Of a DNA stretch of 64,000 bases, positions 7,797-16,902 are shown piece after piece. How positions within the stretch are numbered: position 1 is the stretch's first letter; each line of letters opens with the position of its first letter. The stretch is taken from positions 1 to 64,000 of the forward strand of contig DBMI01000041.1 of assembly GCA_002298165.1 (NCBI GenBank). Reading direction: 5' to 3'. The position numbers were made by a program, and so were the translations under genes. This DNA is from Desulfarculales bacterium UBA702. GTDB lineage: Bacteria; Desulfobacterota; Syntrophobacteria; Syntrophobacterales; Syntrophobacteraceae. The notes beneath the pieces are model-generated. The model saw nothing but the letters and a program-made list of their open reading frames with translations. It was not told where the DNA came from and did no database searches.

Positions 7797-9653
7797 TCAA
7801 ACTTCCTCGGCAGGGATGACCAGCACGGGCTGTTGGGCTTCGGCGAGGACCTGCAGGGTTATATCTTCGAGGGCGAACGGCGGACGTGAACCTGGGCCGT
7901 GGCTCCCAACCACAATCAGATCGTATTCTCCCTCTCGAGCTTCCGCCAGGATGCCTTCCACGGGGTTCATCGCGGGGCGGATATGTATATTATTTGAAAC
8001 GTCCATGGCTCGCAGGGTGGCCGCGGCAAGATGGAGATGATTACGGGCGAAACGCATTGCGCTATCCGACCCGGAGGCAACGTGCAACAATGTCGCCGGA
8101 ATTCCCAAACGGCGCGCCAGCCGCCCCCCGACACGCACATTGTTCTTGCCTGCCTCGTGTGTCGCCGTACAAATCAGCATCCGCCTGTACTTCTCAGGCT
8201 CCTTTTTAACAACAAGCACCGCGGCATTGGTCATCGCCAGCACGCCTTGGACTGTTTCTCGCAGCCGTTCTGGCTGAGTCTTATGCTCGTAGTCCACCGC
8301 GACCACAACCATTTCATAGAGCGCCTCGGCATACTCACATGCTATCTGCTCGGCCGGCAAGCCATATCTAAGACACTTTACCGCCAGGGAGAGATCGACT
8401 TCTTTCTGGGTCCTCAGCGCTGCAACCAGATCGAGACCGGCTTCCGACTCGTCGGTCACACCCAGGACGGTGGCCGAAGCATTGAGACGGTCCATCAGGT
8501 GTTTTCCGATATTCAATGTAGTCGCTGGGCCTGCCCCTGCATCATAAAGCAGAAGCCGCGGTTTTGGGTGGTTCAGTATATGCCATCCGCGAAGGCACAC
8601 CCATACTTCCTGGCCATCCATGCCGACCTCCGCGGGCAAAACCGCCTCCACCAGCAGGCCCTCTTCCCCGAAGGGCAATGGGGGTGCGATCTGCCGTGTG
8701 GACTTGAGGAGCGGCAACCGCAGTTGCAAGCGTCTCGCCGCACCTGCAAAGTTTTGACCGATGATGGTGCCGCGGCCAATGAGCGGAAGGTCCGATTGGG
8801 GTTTTTCACTGCTCAGGACAACGTGTTCGGGCCGAAAGAGAACCAGGGCGCGGCTTCCCTCGGTTAGGAGCATGTCATCCGGAACAGGCAGCGAAAAATC
8901 GCCGAAATGAGCGCGTCCGCCATGTGCCCGTCCCACAAGCACCGTGCCGGCGCCAAGGAAGGTAGCGGCAAAGAGCGATCTGGGGCGGGCGTAAAGCGCC
9001 TCGGGCCTATCGACCTCCAGCAGGTGCCCATGCTCTACGATGCCTATGCGGTCGGCTACATTCAGCGCCTCCTCCTGGTCATGGGTGACCAGGATGGTCG
9101 TTACTCCGAGGCGCCCCTGAATGTCTTTGAGGGTACGCCGCAGCCGCTCGCGAATCTTCACATCAAGAGCGCCGAAAGGCTCGTCGAGCAGCAGCACGTT
9201 GGGTTCGTAAGCAAGAGCCCTCGCGAGCGCAACCCGTTGCTGCTGACCTCCCGAGAGCTGGTGGGCATAGCGGTCGCCAAGACCTGTCAGGCCAACAAGG
9301 TCGAGCAGTTCATCGCGCTTCGCTTCGCGCCCGGGTTTTGGCACCTTCTGAACCATCATCCCGAACTCGATGTTGTCGGAAACACTCATGTGCCTGAAAA
9401 TCGAGTAATTCTGAAAAACGAAGCCGGTTCCACGCTGTTGAGGCGGCAGGTCGGTCACGTCGCGTCCGTTTAGCAGTATTCGGCCGCTGGTGGGTTGGGT
9501 CAAACCGGCAATCAGCCGCAGGATGGTACTCTTGCCGCTTCCGCTGGCGCCGAGAAGAACAAAAAGTTCGCCGCGCTCTATTTCGAGCGAAACCTGATCA
9601 ACTATATTCTGTGCGCCAAAACTTTTGCTGAGCCGGTCCAGAACGATTGCCAT
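7797..9653 (-). CDS. Sulfate/molybdate-type ABC ATPase fused to two USP-like domains
   Basis: Residues 1-240 are a CysA/ModC-like nucleotide-binding domain: Walker A GASGSGKST, signature LSGGQQQR, Walker B VLLLDEP and the switch His in VTHDQEE. A TOBE-like segment (about 245-350, with LVLFRPEHV) follows. From about 373 to the end are two alpha/beta domains resembling universal stress proteins: LLLYDAGAGPAT ... AVLVVKK, then MLICTATHE ... LIVVGSHGPG ... PVLVIPA. CysA proteins are about 350 residues, so the 250-residue extension is unusual. The ATG overlaps the permease stop by one base (TGATG) behind GGAGGAGGG. It is the last gene of the importer operon. The true substrate among sulfate, molybdate and tungstate is uncertain. 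Confidence 0.85.
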   Translation of the reverse strand: MAIVLDRLSKSFGAQNIVDQVSLEIERGELFVLLGASGSGKSTILRLIAGLTQPTSGRILLNGRDVTDLPPQQRGTGFVFQNYSIFRHMSVSDNIEFGMMVQKVPKPGREAKRDELLDLVGLTGLGDRYAHQLSGGQQQRVALARALAYEPNVLLLDEPFGALDVKIRERLRRTLKDIQGRLGVTTILVTHDQEEALNVADRIGIVEHGHLLEVDRPEALYARPRSLFAATFLGAGTVLVGRAHGGRAHFGDFSLPVPDDMLLTEGSRALVLFRPEHVVLSSEKPQSDLPLIGRGTIIGQNFAGAARRLQLRLPLLKSTRQIAPPLPFGEEGLLVEAVLPAEVGMDGQEVWVCLRGWHILNHPKPRLLLYDAGAGPATTLNIGKHLMDRLNASATVLGVTDESEAGLDLVAALRTQKEVDLSLAVKCLRYGLPAEQIACEYAEALYEMVVVAVDYEHKTQPERLRETVQGVLAMTNAAVLVVKKEPEKYRRMLICTATHEAGKNNVRVGGRLARRLGIPATLLHVASGSDSAMRFARNHLHLAAATLRAMDVSNNIHIRPAMNPVEGILAEAREGEYDLIVVGSHGPGSRPPFALEDITLQVLAEAQQPVLVIPAEEV

Positions 9654-10492
9654 CACGCCCTCCTCCCCTGCCCTCCGGTGTACTGGAGCAGAAAGAAGAA
9701 GATGATAAATGAGAGCACGGCAAGAACTGCGGCCACGGCATTTGCGTTCGCGACATTGCCGGCCTCGAACTGGGCAAAAATATAGAGGGGGGCGGTTTGT
9801 GTGCGTAGACGCAGGTTTCCGGAGACAAGCACGGTAGCCCCGAATTCACCGAGAGAATGAGCAAAGGTGAGGAGCGTGCCGGTAAACAGGCCGCCGCGAA
9901 GGGCTGGCAGAATCACATACCGAAAAGTCTGCCATCGGCTTGCGCCCATTGTGTAGGCAGCCTCTTCGTAGGTCGTTTCGAGCTCATCGAGCACCGGTTT
10001 TACTGAACCCAACATGTACGGGAAAGTCACAAAAAGATGGGCAAGCAATACCCCAAAAGGCGTAAACATCGGCTCCAGGCCGAATTTGCCCAGGAATTTG
10101 CCAAGCAACCCGATCGGCCCCCATAAAAGCAGCAGTGACGTACCGACAACGACCGTCGGGATTGCGACGGGGAGGTTTACGACTATTCCCAGCGGCCGTT
10201 CGCCGGGAAAACGGTACTTGCTGAGAATGTATGCGGCGAAGGTGCCCAGCACGGCATTGACGGCGGCCGTTGCAAAAGCGATAAACAGGCTGAATCGCAG
10301 AGCGAATACCGCATCCGGGGAACTCAGGGCGGTTATAAACGTCGATAAGCCGCCTTCGAAGGCAAAGATAAATATCGCCGCCAGGGGCATGAGCAGCAGC
10401 GGCAGGAGCACCAGCACCAGCAATCCGACAGGCGCGATCGCACTATGGGGCCGAGTCTTTGCCGTTGAGACATCGGGAATGTCCGGGCTCAT
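9653..10492 (-). CDS. ABC importer permease, CysT/CysW/ModB family
   Basis: A 279-residue inner-membrane permease with about six helices and the EAA cytoplasmic loop (ETTYEEAAYTMGASRWQTF, then LPALRGGL) that contacts the ATPase. LGEFGATVLVSGNL is typical of sulfate and molybdate permeases. Only one permease gene is present, so it should act as a homodimer, unlike the usual CysT plus CysW pair. I chose the ATG at 10492, which overlaps the binding-protein stop as ATGA; a longer start at 10525 would run further into that gene. Confidence 0.85.
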   Translation of the reverse strand: MSPDIPDVSTAKTRPHSAIAPVGLLVLVLLPLLLMPLAAIFIFAFEGGLSTFITALSSPDAVFALRFSLFIAFATAAVNAVLGTFAAYILSKYRFPGERPLGIVVNLPVAIPTVVVGTSLLLLWGPIGLLGKFLGKFGLEPMFTPFGVLLAHLFVTFPYMLGSVKPVLDELETTYEEAAYTMGASRWQTFRYVILPALRGGLFTGTLLTFAHSLGEFGATVLVSGNLRLRTQTAPLYIFAQFEAGNVANANAVAAVLAVLSFIIFFFLLQYTGGQGRRA

Positions 10493-11541
10493 TGCTTCAA
10501 ATCCTTCAACACGCGATTCTTCCAAATCCCGTCGATAATTCTCTTTTTGGCCTCGGGCCAGCCGCCCAGATCCTCGATCAGGAAAGGATCCTGAATTTTG
10601 CCGAATTCCGGGTTCTCCAGATTCAGCGACTCATCGACACTGCGAAACCCGTAATTGACGAAAATCCGCTGTGCTTTTTCACTCCACATAAAATTTGCGA
10701 ATGCCTCCACCAACTCCCGCTCTCCCGGTGCAATATTATGGTCCAGCAACAGCAGGGTGTGTTCGCTCAGGATGGTCCTGCGGGGGTAGACCACTTCAAG
10801 TTTGAACCTGCTCCGAGCCTTGTCCCGGACTGCTTCCTGCTCGTAGGTGATAAGGGCATCCCCAAAGCCCTGTTCGAACTCAGTGCGGGCGCCGCGCGCG
10901 GAAGCAGACAAGGCTGCAATGTTCTTCCAGATTCCCAGCAGCAATTGATACCCTGCTTCAGGATTCGACGGATTTTGCCGCAGGCCGGCACCATATTCGG
11001 CAACTACGGCCCAATTAGCCCCGCCGGAGGTCATCGGGTCCGGATGGATTATCCCGATACCCGGCCGGGTAAGATCGCTAAAATCGGCGATTCTTTTCGG
11101 ATTGCCCCCGCGAACGAAAATCACAAATGGTGAGCGGTTCACGACGCCGCCGCAGGGCAGATTGCGCCAACTTCGAGGCTGGGTCAGATCGGCATCGGCC
11201 AGCCTTTGGGCGTCAAGCTCCGTGGCGAGCAGGACAATCTGGGCGGGCACGCCCATGATAATCTGGTTGGTGACTGTGCCCGACCCTGCAAATGAGCTGA
11301 TAAGCTCCACCTCCTCGCCTGTCCGCTCCCGCCATTCTTCCCGGAATGCCGGGAAAACGCCTTCGTTCATAACCTCGCCAAGGATACTGAACCCGTAGAG
11401 GACAATCGCACGCGGGGCCGCACCGCCGGAGTGCGGCGATATCCATGGATGGATCGCAAAAAGTGCAAGCAAACCGAAGATTATTATGGGCAGCGCCGAC
11501 CTGAGCCTTGGCAACAGCCCGGAACTTCTCCAATTGCGCAT
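10489..11541 (-). CDS. Sulfate-type periplasmic binding protein (membrane-anchored)
   Basis: A 350-residue solute-binding protein of the Sbp/CysP family. An N-terminal uncleaved or signal helix (about 14-35) is followed by the YGFSILGEVMNE ... F strand of the family, LLATELDAQRLADADL, and the diagnostic HPDPMTSGGANWAVVAEYG, whose Ser/Gly loop contacts the oxyanion. It is the first gene of the operon with the permease and the ATPase-USP fusion. The family suggests sulfate or thiosulfate; related tungstate or molybdate binding cannot be excluded from sequence. Confidence 0.85.
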   Translation of the reverse strand: MRNWRSSGLLPRLRSALPIIIFGLLALFAIHPWISPHSGGAAPRAIVLYGFSILGEVMNEGVFPAFREEWRERTGEEVELISSFAGSGTVTNQIIMGVPAQIVLLATELDAQRLADADLTQPRSWRNLPCGGVVNRSPFVIFVRGGNPKRIADFSDLTRPGIGIIHPDPMTSGGANWAVVAEYGAGLRQNPSNPEAGYQLLLGIWKNIAALSASARGARTEFEQGFGDALITYEQEAVRDKARSRFKLEVVYPRRTILSEHTLLLLDHNIAPGERELVEAFANFMWSEKAQRIFVNYGFRSVDESLNLENPEFGKIQDPFLIEDLGGWPEAKKRIIDGIWKNRVLKDLKQ

Positions 11542-12013
11542 GATTATTCCCAGGGAATGACATGAGGTGGACCGCCACCCTGAAACATTCTGGCGAAATC
11601 ACCAAGGGCTGTTGCCTAAACAATTTGCGATGCAAATTCCCCTCCCTTTGATGGGAGGGAGCCAAGGGAGCGGAGTTTTCCTTCAACTCCGGCCCATTAT
11701 TTTCCTCTCATGTTTGGGCAACAACCTGACTAGTAATCGCCACGTACCCAATATAAGCTTTGTCTCGCAAATTCGACAGGGCTACGGAAAAAGCTACGAT
11801 CGGCACGAGAATAAGCACTGCTATGCGGTATGGGAGAATAGAAGGGCATCCCTTGGCTCTGATGAACCGGGGAGCGATTGCAATCTTAATGCATGCAGGT
11901 TGAGCAAAAGCTCACCGGTCCACTATGCAAATGCCGGCAGCAAATTTGTTAGGGCGAAAATTGTGGAATGGCGGGTAATGGCGAGCGATGTTCGCTAAAG
12001 ATTGAAAGATCCG
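11542..12013. other. Gene-free stretch carrying a small repeat element
   Basis: About 470 bases between the importer operon and the receiver gene. The only structure is the terminal-inverted-repeat element at 11607-11726. Frames open on either strand have no ribosome site and no recognisable product. Confidence 0.55.
11607..11726. mobile_element. MITE-like element, copy A (120 bp)
   Basis: The ends are inverted repeats: GGCTGTTGCCTAAACA at the left and the complement of GGTTGTTGCCCAAACA at the right. Inside lies a short CCCTCCCTTTGATGGGAGGG palindrome. A longer relative at 52116-52333 shares both ends and the interior blocks, so this copy looks like an internal-deletion form. No transposase is encoded. 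Confidence 0.65.
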
Positions 12014-12439
12014 CTACTCGGTCGGTTTTTTCGGGTGATCCAGCTTTTTAGCAATGGAATTCATGATTTCTACCCACTCACCGAAAGTGGCCGGTTTGGT
12101 AATGAATGCGTCTGCCATTGCTCTAATTTTTACGGCAACTTCTTTTTCATTGGAGGTGGTGAGAATAACTATTGGAATTTTCTTGAATACAGGATGGGAT
12201 TTTATTTGAAACAGGGCGTCAGCGCCATTTTTTCTAGGCATATTCAGATCGAGAAGAATAAGGTCGGGCAGTCCCGGTCCCTTTGATCGAGCATTTTCGG
12301 CCAGCGAGTTTAAAAGCTCAACCCCATCCGAGACACAGGAGAAGGCAGCCTTTGACCCGGTTTCCGCAAAGGCTTCGGATGCCATGAAGCAGTCATCTGC
12401 GTCATCATCAGCCATCAGAATGGTCTTTTTGAAGTTCAT
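12014..12439 (-). CDS. Single-receiver response regulator (Rcp1-like)
   Basis: A 141-residue stand-alone receiver of the group paired with phytochrome-like and light/redox kinases. D11-D13 form the acidic pocket, D64 in LLDLNMPRKNG is the acceptor, T94/T95 and K115 in ITKPAT complete the site. There is no output domain. Its ATG overlaps the stop of the upstream kinase fragment as ATGA, the usual layout for a kinase-receiver pair, but that kinase is now truncated. It may be served by the intact related kinase at 15501. Confidence 0.85.
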   Translation of the reverse strand: MNFKKTILMADDDADDCFMASEAFAETGSKAAFSCVSDGVELLNSLAENARSKGPGLPDLILLDLNMPRKNGADALFQIKSHPVFKKIPIVILTTSNEKEVAVKIRAMADAFITKPATFGEWVEIMNSIAKKLDHPKKPTE

Positions 12440-12783
12440 TCTTTTGCACTACTTTCCGCGGCTTGTTGAATCGGAAGAGTGATCATAAACGTTGACCCCT
12501 CCACGGGCTGACTCCTGTCTGTAATGCTTCCCCCCTGGCGCTCGACTATCTTGCGGCAAATGGCAAGTCCCGTGCCGGTCCCCTCATAATGACCTTTTGC
12601 ATGAAGCCGCTGGAAGGGAGCAAAAATCTTGTCTACGAATTGTTCTTCAAATCCAATCCCGTTATCCTCTACAAAAATTTGGCGGAATTTGCCACCCTGA
12701 TTTTCACTATAGATTCGGATTTCCAAAGATTCGTTTTCTTTCACCGCACTTGGAGATACCCTTCCACGGTATTCATCCGCCAA
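12436..12783 (-). pseudogene. 5'-truncated histidine kinase (ATPase C-terminal half)
   Basis: Only the end of a HATPase_c domain survives: VEDNGIGF (G1), FAPFQRLH, GTGTGLAICRKI (G2) and a closing GSTF strand. The N box, phospho-acceptor helix and any sensor are missing. The frame can only start at a TTG at 12783, and an in-frame TAG lies two codons before it; no kinase sequence is seen in the other frames upstream to 13000. It resembles the end of the complete kinase at 15501-16898 (same DNGIGF ... FQRLH ... EGTG.GL.ICRKI spacing). Most likely a relic of the partner of the receiver it overlaps. Confidence 0.75.
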
Positions 12784-13000
12784 TGGCTATCGGAAGAAAG
12801 AGGCCGAGGATCTAATTCGAATACCTGGATGAAGTCGACAAGCTTATGCCCAGCTATCTTGTAAGTAAGCCGCTCATATATTTTTAACACATACCCGGTG
12901 AGCAATCACCAATTTTGAGTGCTCCCCACCACCCAGGACCTGTTTGGGAATAGACCGGCAACAGATGCACAATCACAAGTGGGTTTTGTATTTACTCGGA

Positions 13001-14005
13001 TCAATGTTCGGGAAGCTGCGGCGGCCCGGAGTCCAAAAGCTCTATCGAGCAGAGATCTTTCATTTTGCTCATGCTAAGTATCTTCTGACCGTCAAACCAG
13101 AATATCAGGACACCCACAATGACTATAGGGACGTGCTCGATTATATGGAGCGAGATGGCATAGCTCAATGCGAGGCCGCTTTCAACGGAAAACAGTTTCA
13201 GGGCCGCAACGGTTGCCACCTCAAATGGTCCGAAATTTCCAGGGGTGTTCACAAGAGATATTCCGATATTCAGGAAAATCAATGTTACGGCCACAGCGCT
13301 CAAGGGCATCTGCATGTGAAAGGCCTTGAACATGGCCCATATGATTGCTCCCCGAATAATCCATATTGTGCTCGAAAGGAAAAATATGGGAATAAGAAGT
13401 CTCGATTTCTTTACAGCGGAGAGCCCGGCCACAAATCGATCAATCTCTTCCGATATCCTGCGCCCATATCTGCCGCCATATCTTTGGCTAAAGTACTTGA
13501 GCGATTTTACGAGAAAAAACGATGCAAAAATCACGGCCAACAACAGGACTATCCCTGAGAAGATCAGCTTCTTCACGAATGGGTGAGATGGATAAAAGGG
13601 ACTGGTAAGCGCTACCAGGACGAAAAAGAGGACTACATCGGCAATACGGTCCAGAATTACCGCGGAGAGCGAGACAGGTATACTTACGTTTTCTTTTTTC
13701 GCCAAAACATAAGTGCGCACGCCGTCACCCAATCTGCACGGCAGGATCGTGTTGCCCAGGAATCCGAGTAAAACGGCAGCAAAGGCGTTTTTAACCCTTA
13801 CCCCTTTCTTGATGGATCCAAGTATGAGCGCCATCCGTGTGGATTCAATGCCGGAGTAGAGAAGATTCAGGGCAGGGGCCAACAAAGCCCATCGCCAGTC
13901 TATTCCGACGAAGGATTGCCGTATCCTGTGCCAGTCAGCATGAGACAGGATAAGAGCGAGCACGATCAGGAGCACCAAAAGCAATGCGGAACGGATTATA
14001 TTCAT
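13001..14005 (-). CDS. Lysylphosphatidylglycerol synthase-like TM protein (UPF0104/AglD)
   Basis: A 334-residue integral membrane protein with about eight hydrophobic helices, the flippase-like domain seen alone in UPF0104 proteins and fused in MprF. Family features include GFLGNTILPCRLGDGVRTYVL and LDRIADVV in the first half and LVNTPGNFGPFEVATVAAL in the second. It probably moves or flips a lipid or lipid-linked molecule; the substrate is unknown. I prefer the ATG at 14005 (AGAAGG upstream) over the in-frame ATG at 14047. Confidence 0.8.
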   Translation of the reverse strand: MNIIRSALLLVLLIVLALILSHADWHRIRQSFVGIDWRWALLAPALNLLYSGIESTRMALILGSIKKGVRVKNAFAAVLLGFLGNTILPCRLGDGVRTYVLAKKENVSIPVSLSAVILDRIADVVLFFVLVALTSPFYPSHPFVKKLIFSGIVLLLAVIFASFFLVKSLKYFSQRYGGRYGRRISEEIDRFVAGLSAVKKSRLLIPIFFLSSTIWIIRGAIIWAMFKAFHMQMPLSAVAVTLIFLNIGISLVNTPGNFGPFEVATVAALKLFSVESGLALSYAISLHIIEHVPIVIVGVLIFWFDGQKILSMSKMKDLCSIELLDSGPPQLPEH

Positions 14006-14287
14006 CTGGCCTTCTGGAGGTCGTACCTCAAAGCATACCAACCGCAATGGCGGAAAGGTTTTTTGAGTAATTTTATCACGCCGGTCCTAAAATAATAATC
14101 TTACCGCGCGAAATTCTTTGTTTTCTCCTGAAAGATCTTTGGATGCCCACCCAAATTGAACCAGAATTAACGGTGTTGCAGGCCAATGACTGTTTCAAAA
14201 ACATTAAAAACCCCCTACAATTTAGCGGCTCAATCTTTGATGGATGGGTTTCCCGGTATCCAAAGCTAAACACCAGCGGAGTTGTTT

Positions 14288-14770
14288 ATGAAATCCAGGT
14301 CTTCTTTCGGAATCGTGGCGATCTTCTCTCTATTTCTTTTTCTTTCGGGATGCCAGACAGCGTCTCTGACATCGCGGGCAGCACCGGCACCCGAGGAGAG
14401 AGTTCAAATCATGCAGGCACAAAATTCGGGGGTTTGGAAGGGAAAAGATATTTGGGTAGATTACAAATATTCTCGCGAAGATAGAACCCTGATGCTATCC
14501 GGCGTGGTCAATTTCGGAAACCACTTGGTCCGTGGCTTCGAGATCATGAGCGATTTTCGCATGAGGGTGATCTTTATTGATGAAAATGGCAGGATTTTGG
14601 GAACGAGCGGCCTGCTGGCTGACCGTGGAGATTTCAGCCCGATTTCCTTCAAGAAGAAATTAGCGATCCCGGCATCCACTGCGTCGTTTGTTTTCGACTA
14701 TGATGGAAATGCCCTGGAGATAGGTCCCGATGGTGCTTCAATGGCGTTTTGGCAGTATGCAATTTATTAG
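14288..14770 (+). CDS. Putative lipoprotein (YcfL-like fold)
   Basis: About 160 residues with a lipoprotein signal: basic start, hydrophobic stretch, lipobox LSGC near residue 21. The mature part is beta-rich (LMLSGVVNFGNH, FRMRVIFIDENGRIL, FKKKLAIPAS) and ends in a short hydrophobic segment. The general layout recalls DUF1425/YcfL lipoproteins, but the match is loose. The ATG at 14288 has GCGGAG seven bases upstream; a TTG two codons earlier is less likely. The hairpin at 14791 may end its transcript. Confidence 0.65.
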   Translation: MKSRSSFGIVAIFSLFLFLSGCQTASLTSRAAPAPEERVQIMQAQNSGVWKGKDIWVDYKYSREDRTLMLSGVVNFGNHLVRGFEIMSDFRMRVIFIDENGRILGTSGLLADRGDFSPISFKKKLAIPASTASFVFDYDGNALEIGPDGASMAFWQYAIY

Positions 14771-14790
14771 CGGGTTATTGAGCAACGACA

Positions 14791-14834
14791 AGAGCCAGGC
14801 GTGCAGATATCGCAATGTTACCTGCCCTGGCTCT
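14791..14834. repeat. AGAGCCAGG hairpin, copy 1
   Basis: AGAGCCAGG (14791-14799) pairs with CCTGGCTCT (14826-14834) around a 26-base loop, between the lipoprotein gene and the convergent cold-shock gene. The same stem recurs at 34948-34993 with a different loop. No T-run follows, so it is not a standard terminator. Confidence 0.5.
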
Positions 14835-14916
14835 CATCGAAGGTTGAATCTCCGATATTAGTTCGGATTAAGAGAGCGATTTTGTGGATATGAACTTCAG
14901 ACCCTGGCGGTTTAAG

Positions 14917-15120
14917 CTAGATCTTCTTTACCCTGACTGCCGATGGTCCCTTGGCCCCTTGCTCAACTTCAAAGCTAACGCGGTCGCCTTCCTGGAGGCT
15001 TTTAAAGCCGTTGCCTTCAATGGCGCTATGGTGAACGAAAACGTCTTTTCCACCGCCATCAACCGTGATAAACCCGAAACCCTTCTGATCGTTAAACCAT
15101 TTTACCGTACCCTGCTGCAT
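14917..15120 (-). CDS. Cold-shock-domain protein (CspA family)
   Basis: A 67-residue single-strand nucleic acid chaperone. RNP1 is KGFGFI and RNP2 is VFVHHSAI, with the family's GTVKWFN start and QGAKGPSAVRV end. It melts RNA structure or acts as a transcription antiterminator in the cytoplasm. GGAAGG plus AGGA precede the ATG. It is monocistronic on the minus strand. Cold-shock proteins of this size are often constitutive paralogues, so cold induction cannot be assumed. Confidence 0.95.
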   Translation of the reverse strand: MQQGTVKWFNDQKGFGFITVDGGGKDVFVHHSAIEGNGFKSLQEGDRVSFEVEQGAKGPSAVRVKKI

Positions 15121-15309
15121 TCCTGATTTCCTTCCATTGTGTTTGTTGGTGTTTATTACCTCTTAAGATAACAAATAAACGAATTGACGCAATGAAAAAG
15201 AGACGGTGTGTAAAATCAGCTCTGCTCCGGGCGGTTTTAGCAACAACCCCTCTCGACCCGCCGCTGAATCAAAATCCTGGATTGTCAGTAATCAGGGCAA
15301 TCCAATCGC

Positions 15310-15338
15310 TTGACATTACTTCATAGTGTGCTGATATT
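15310..15338 (+). promoter_or_regulatory. Candidate sigma-70 promoter of the histidine kinase
   Basis: A perfect TTGACA at 15310-15315, with GATATT 17 bases on (or TATTAC 19 bases on). The roughly 160-base leader that follows contains complementary GGAG/CCTC and CCGGC/GCCG blocks and may fold, but I recognise no known riboswitch. Confidence 0.4.
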
Positions 15339-15500
15339 ACACTGAATTTAGTCATCAAATCCTGCTGAGGAGTAAATCCTCCGGGCATCGGGAGGAGGGG
15401 CCGGCACGCCGATCCACGTTTCGAGGCCATAGCGCAACCGATTACATAGCAAACGAAAATGTGGAACGCACCGCCGGAGCCATTGTCCTGAGGAGAACGG

Positions 15501-16898
15501 ATGGAAGGTCAACGGCAACGGGAACGTATCCAGGCGGAGCTGCTCAAACAGGCTCTGAAGTTAGCTCCCGTTGGTGTTTTTGCAACTTTTCTGAATTCAT
15601 TGATTCTTGTCCTGGTTCTCTGGCAACCTGTTTCGCATACAAAATTACTCACCTGGTTCTCGATTACTTTGTGTCTGGTGATTCAGCGCGGGCTTTTTCT
15701 GTACAAGCACCGGAGAGTCTCCCTCCTGCATGGAGAAGCGGCGCGCGCCACCAAAGAATTTGTGGTTGGTATCGGCTTGGCTGGAATGGCCTGGGGTTCC
15801 CTTCCAATTTTTCTTTTTCCCCTGGAATCACCTACCCATCAAACCTTGATTGTTTTTGTCCTATGCGGAATGGTAGCGGGTGCGGCGGAAACATTTGCTC
15901 CGGTTCTTCCGGCATTTATAGTGTTTGCTGTTTCTGCCCTGGTCCCATTATTCATTCGCTTTCTTACCATTGGCGGTACCGTTTACTATGCAATGAGCGC
16001 CATGACGCTCATATACCTCGTTTTGACATTCGTCATAGCAAAGCGTGTCAATATCACAAACAGGAAGCTGATCGAACTCAAGGAACACTACTCCCGGACA
16101 GCGGAGGAACTTGCAGCCTCCAACAAAAGGCTGCAGGAACGCACAGATGAGTTGAGCGTGTCGAATAAGGCGCTTGAGGGATATACCGAGAGGCTCGAAC
16201 GGTTGAATGAAGAGTTACAGGATTTTGCCTTTGTTGCCTCTCACGATTTGCAGGAACCGCTTAGAAAAATTCAGACTTTCTGCAACATGATTCAGGAAAA
16301 ATATTCATCTCGAATCGATAGCAGCGGGCAAGAATACCTGGGTCGAATCATAAGTTCGGCCTCCCGTATGCGGCAATTAGTAAGCGATCTGCTTCAACTC
16401 TCTCGATTGACTTCGATACCAAAAGAATTCGAGATAGTAGACCTGGCAAAAATCGCGCGGGAAGCAGCAGATGTCTTTAAAAATACTGTGGAGCAAGCGG
16501 GCGGTTCAATTGAAGTCGGAACCCTGCCCGCACTTGAAGCCGATGAATCTCAGATCCTGCGCCTGTTCCAGAATCTGATTGGCAATGCAATCAAGTTCCA
16601 CGGCACGGAGCCGCCAAAAATCGTCATTTACGCAAAGCTGGATGAGAATGGGATTTGTGAGATATTTATCGATGACAACGGCATTGGGTTCGATCCACAG
16701 TTTGCCGAACGTATTTTCAAGCCTTTCCAGAGACTGCATAAGCTCGGAGAATATGAAGGCACCGGAATGGGGCTCACCATTTGCCGCAAAATAGCCGAAT
16801 TCCACGGGGGCAGCATCAGTGCGCGGAGCGAGCCGGGAAAAGGTTCGACATTTATAGTGAGACTGCCGCTAAAACAGACCGGGTTGGAAGGTCGGTAA
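15501..16898 (+). CDS. Membrane histidine kinase
   Basis: A 465-residue kinase. Residues about 25-185 form five or six membrane helices with no extracellular loop of note, followed by a coiled coil (about 190-240, rich in Glu/Leu/Arg). The HisKA helix has the acceptor H248 in FVASHDLQEPLRKI. The ATPase has LIGNAIKF (N box), DDNGIGF and GTGMGLTICRKI. The DLQEPL signature is typical of phytochrome-like and Rcp1-paired kinases, so the orphan receiver at 12014 is a candidate partner. The ATG follows AGGAG. There is no adjacent regulator. The gene ends four bases before the tRNA-derived repeat. Confidence 0.9.
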   Translation: MEGQRQRERIQAELLKQALKLAPVGVFATFLNSLILVLVLWQPVSHTKLLTWFSITLCLVIQRGLFLYKHRRVSLLHGEAARATKEFVVGIGLAGMAWGSLPIFLFPLESPTHQTLIVFVLCGMVAGAAETFAPVLPAFIVFAVSALVPLFIRFLTIGGTVYYAMSAMTLIYLVLTFVIAKRVNITNRKLIELKEHYSRTAEELAASNKRLQERTDELSVSNKALEGYTERLERLNEELQDFAFVASHDLQEPLRKIQTFCNMIQEKYSSRIDSSGQEYLGRIISSASRMRQLVSDLLQLSRLTSIPKEFEIVDLAKIAREAADVFKNTVEQAGGSIEVGTLPALEADESQILRLFQNLIGNAIKFHGTEPPKIVIYAKLDENGICEIFIDDNGIGFDPQFAERIFKPFQRLHKLGEYEGTGMGLTICRKIAEFHGGSISARSEPGKGSTFIVRLPLKQTGLEGR

Positions 16899-16902
16899 CG
16901 GA

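Noticed and set aside
8031..8867. A 278-codon plus-strand open frame opposite the ABC-USP gene
   Set aside because: Antisense shadow; the minus-strand protein is intact with all ATPase motifs.
15340..15500. Possible riboswitch in the leader of the kinase at 15501
   Set aside because: Complementary GC blocks exist, but the GEMM, cobalamin, SAM and other consensus cores I know were not found.
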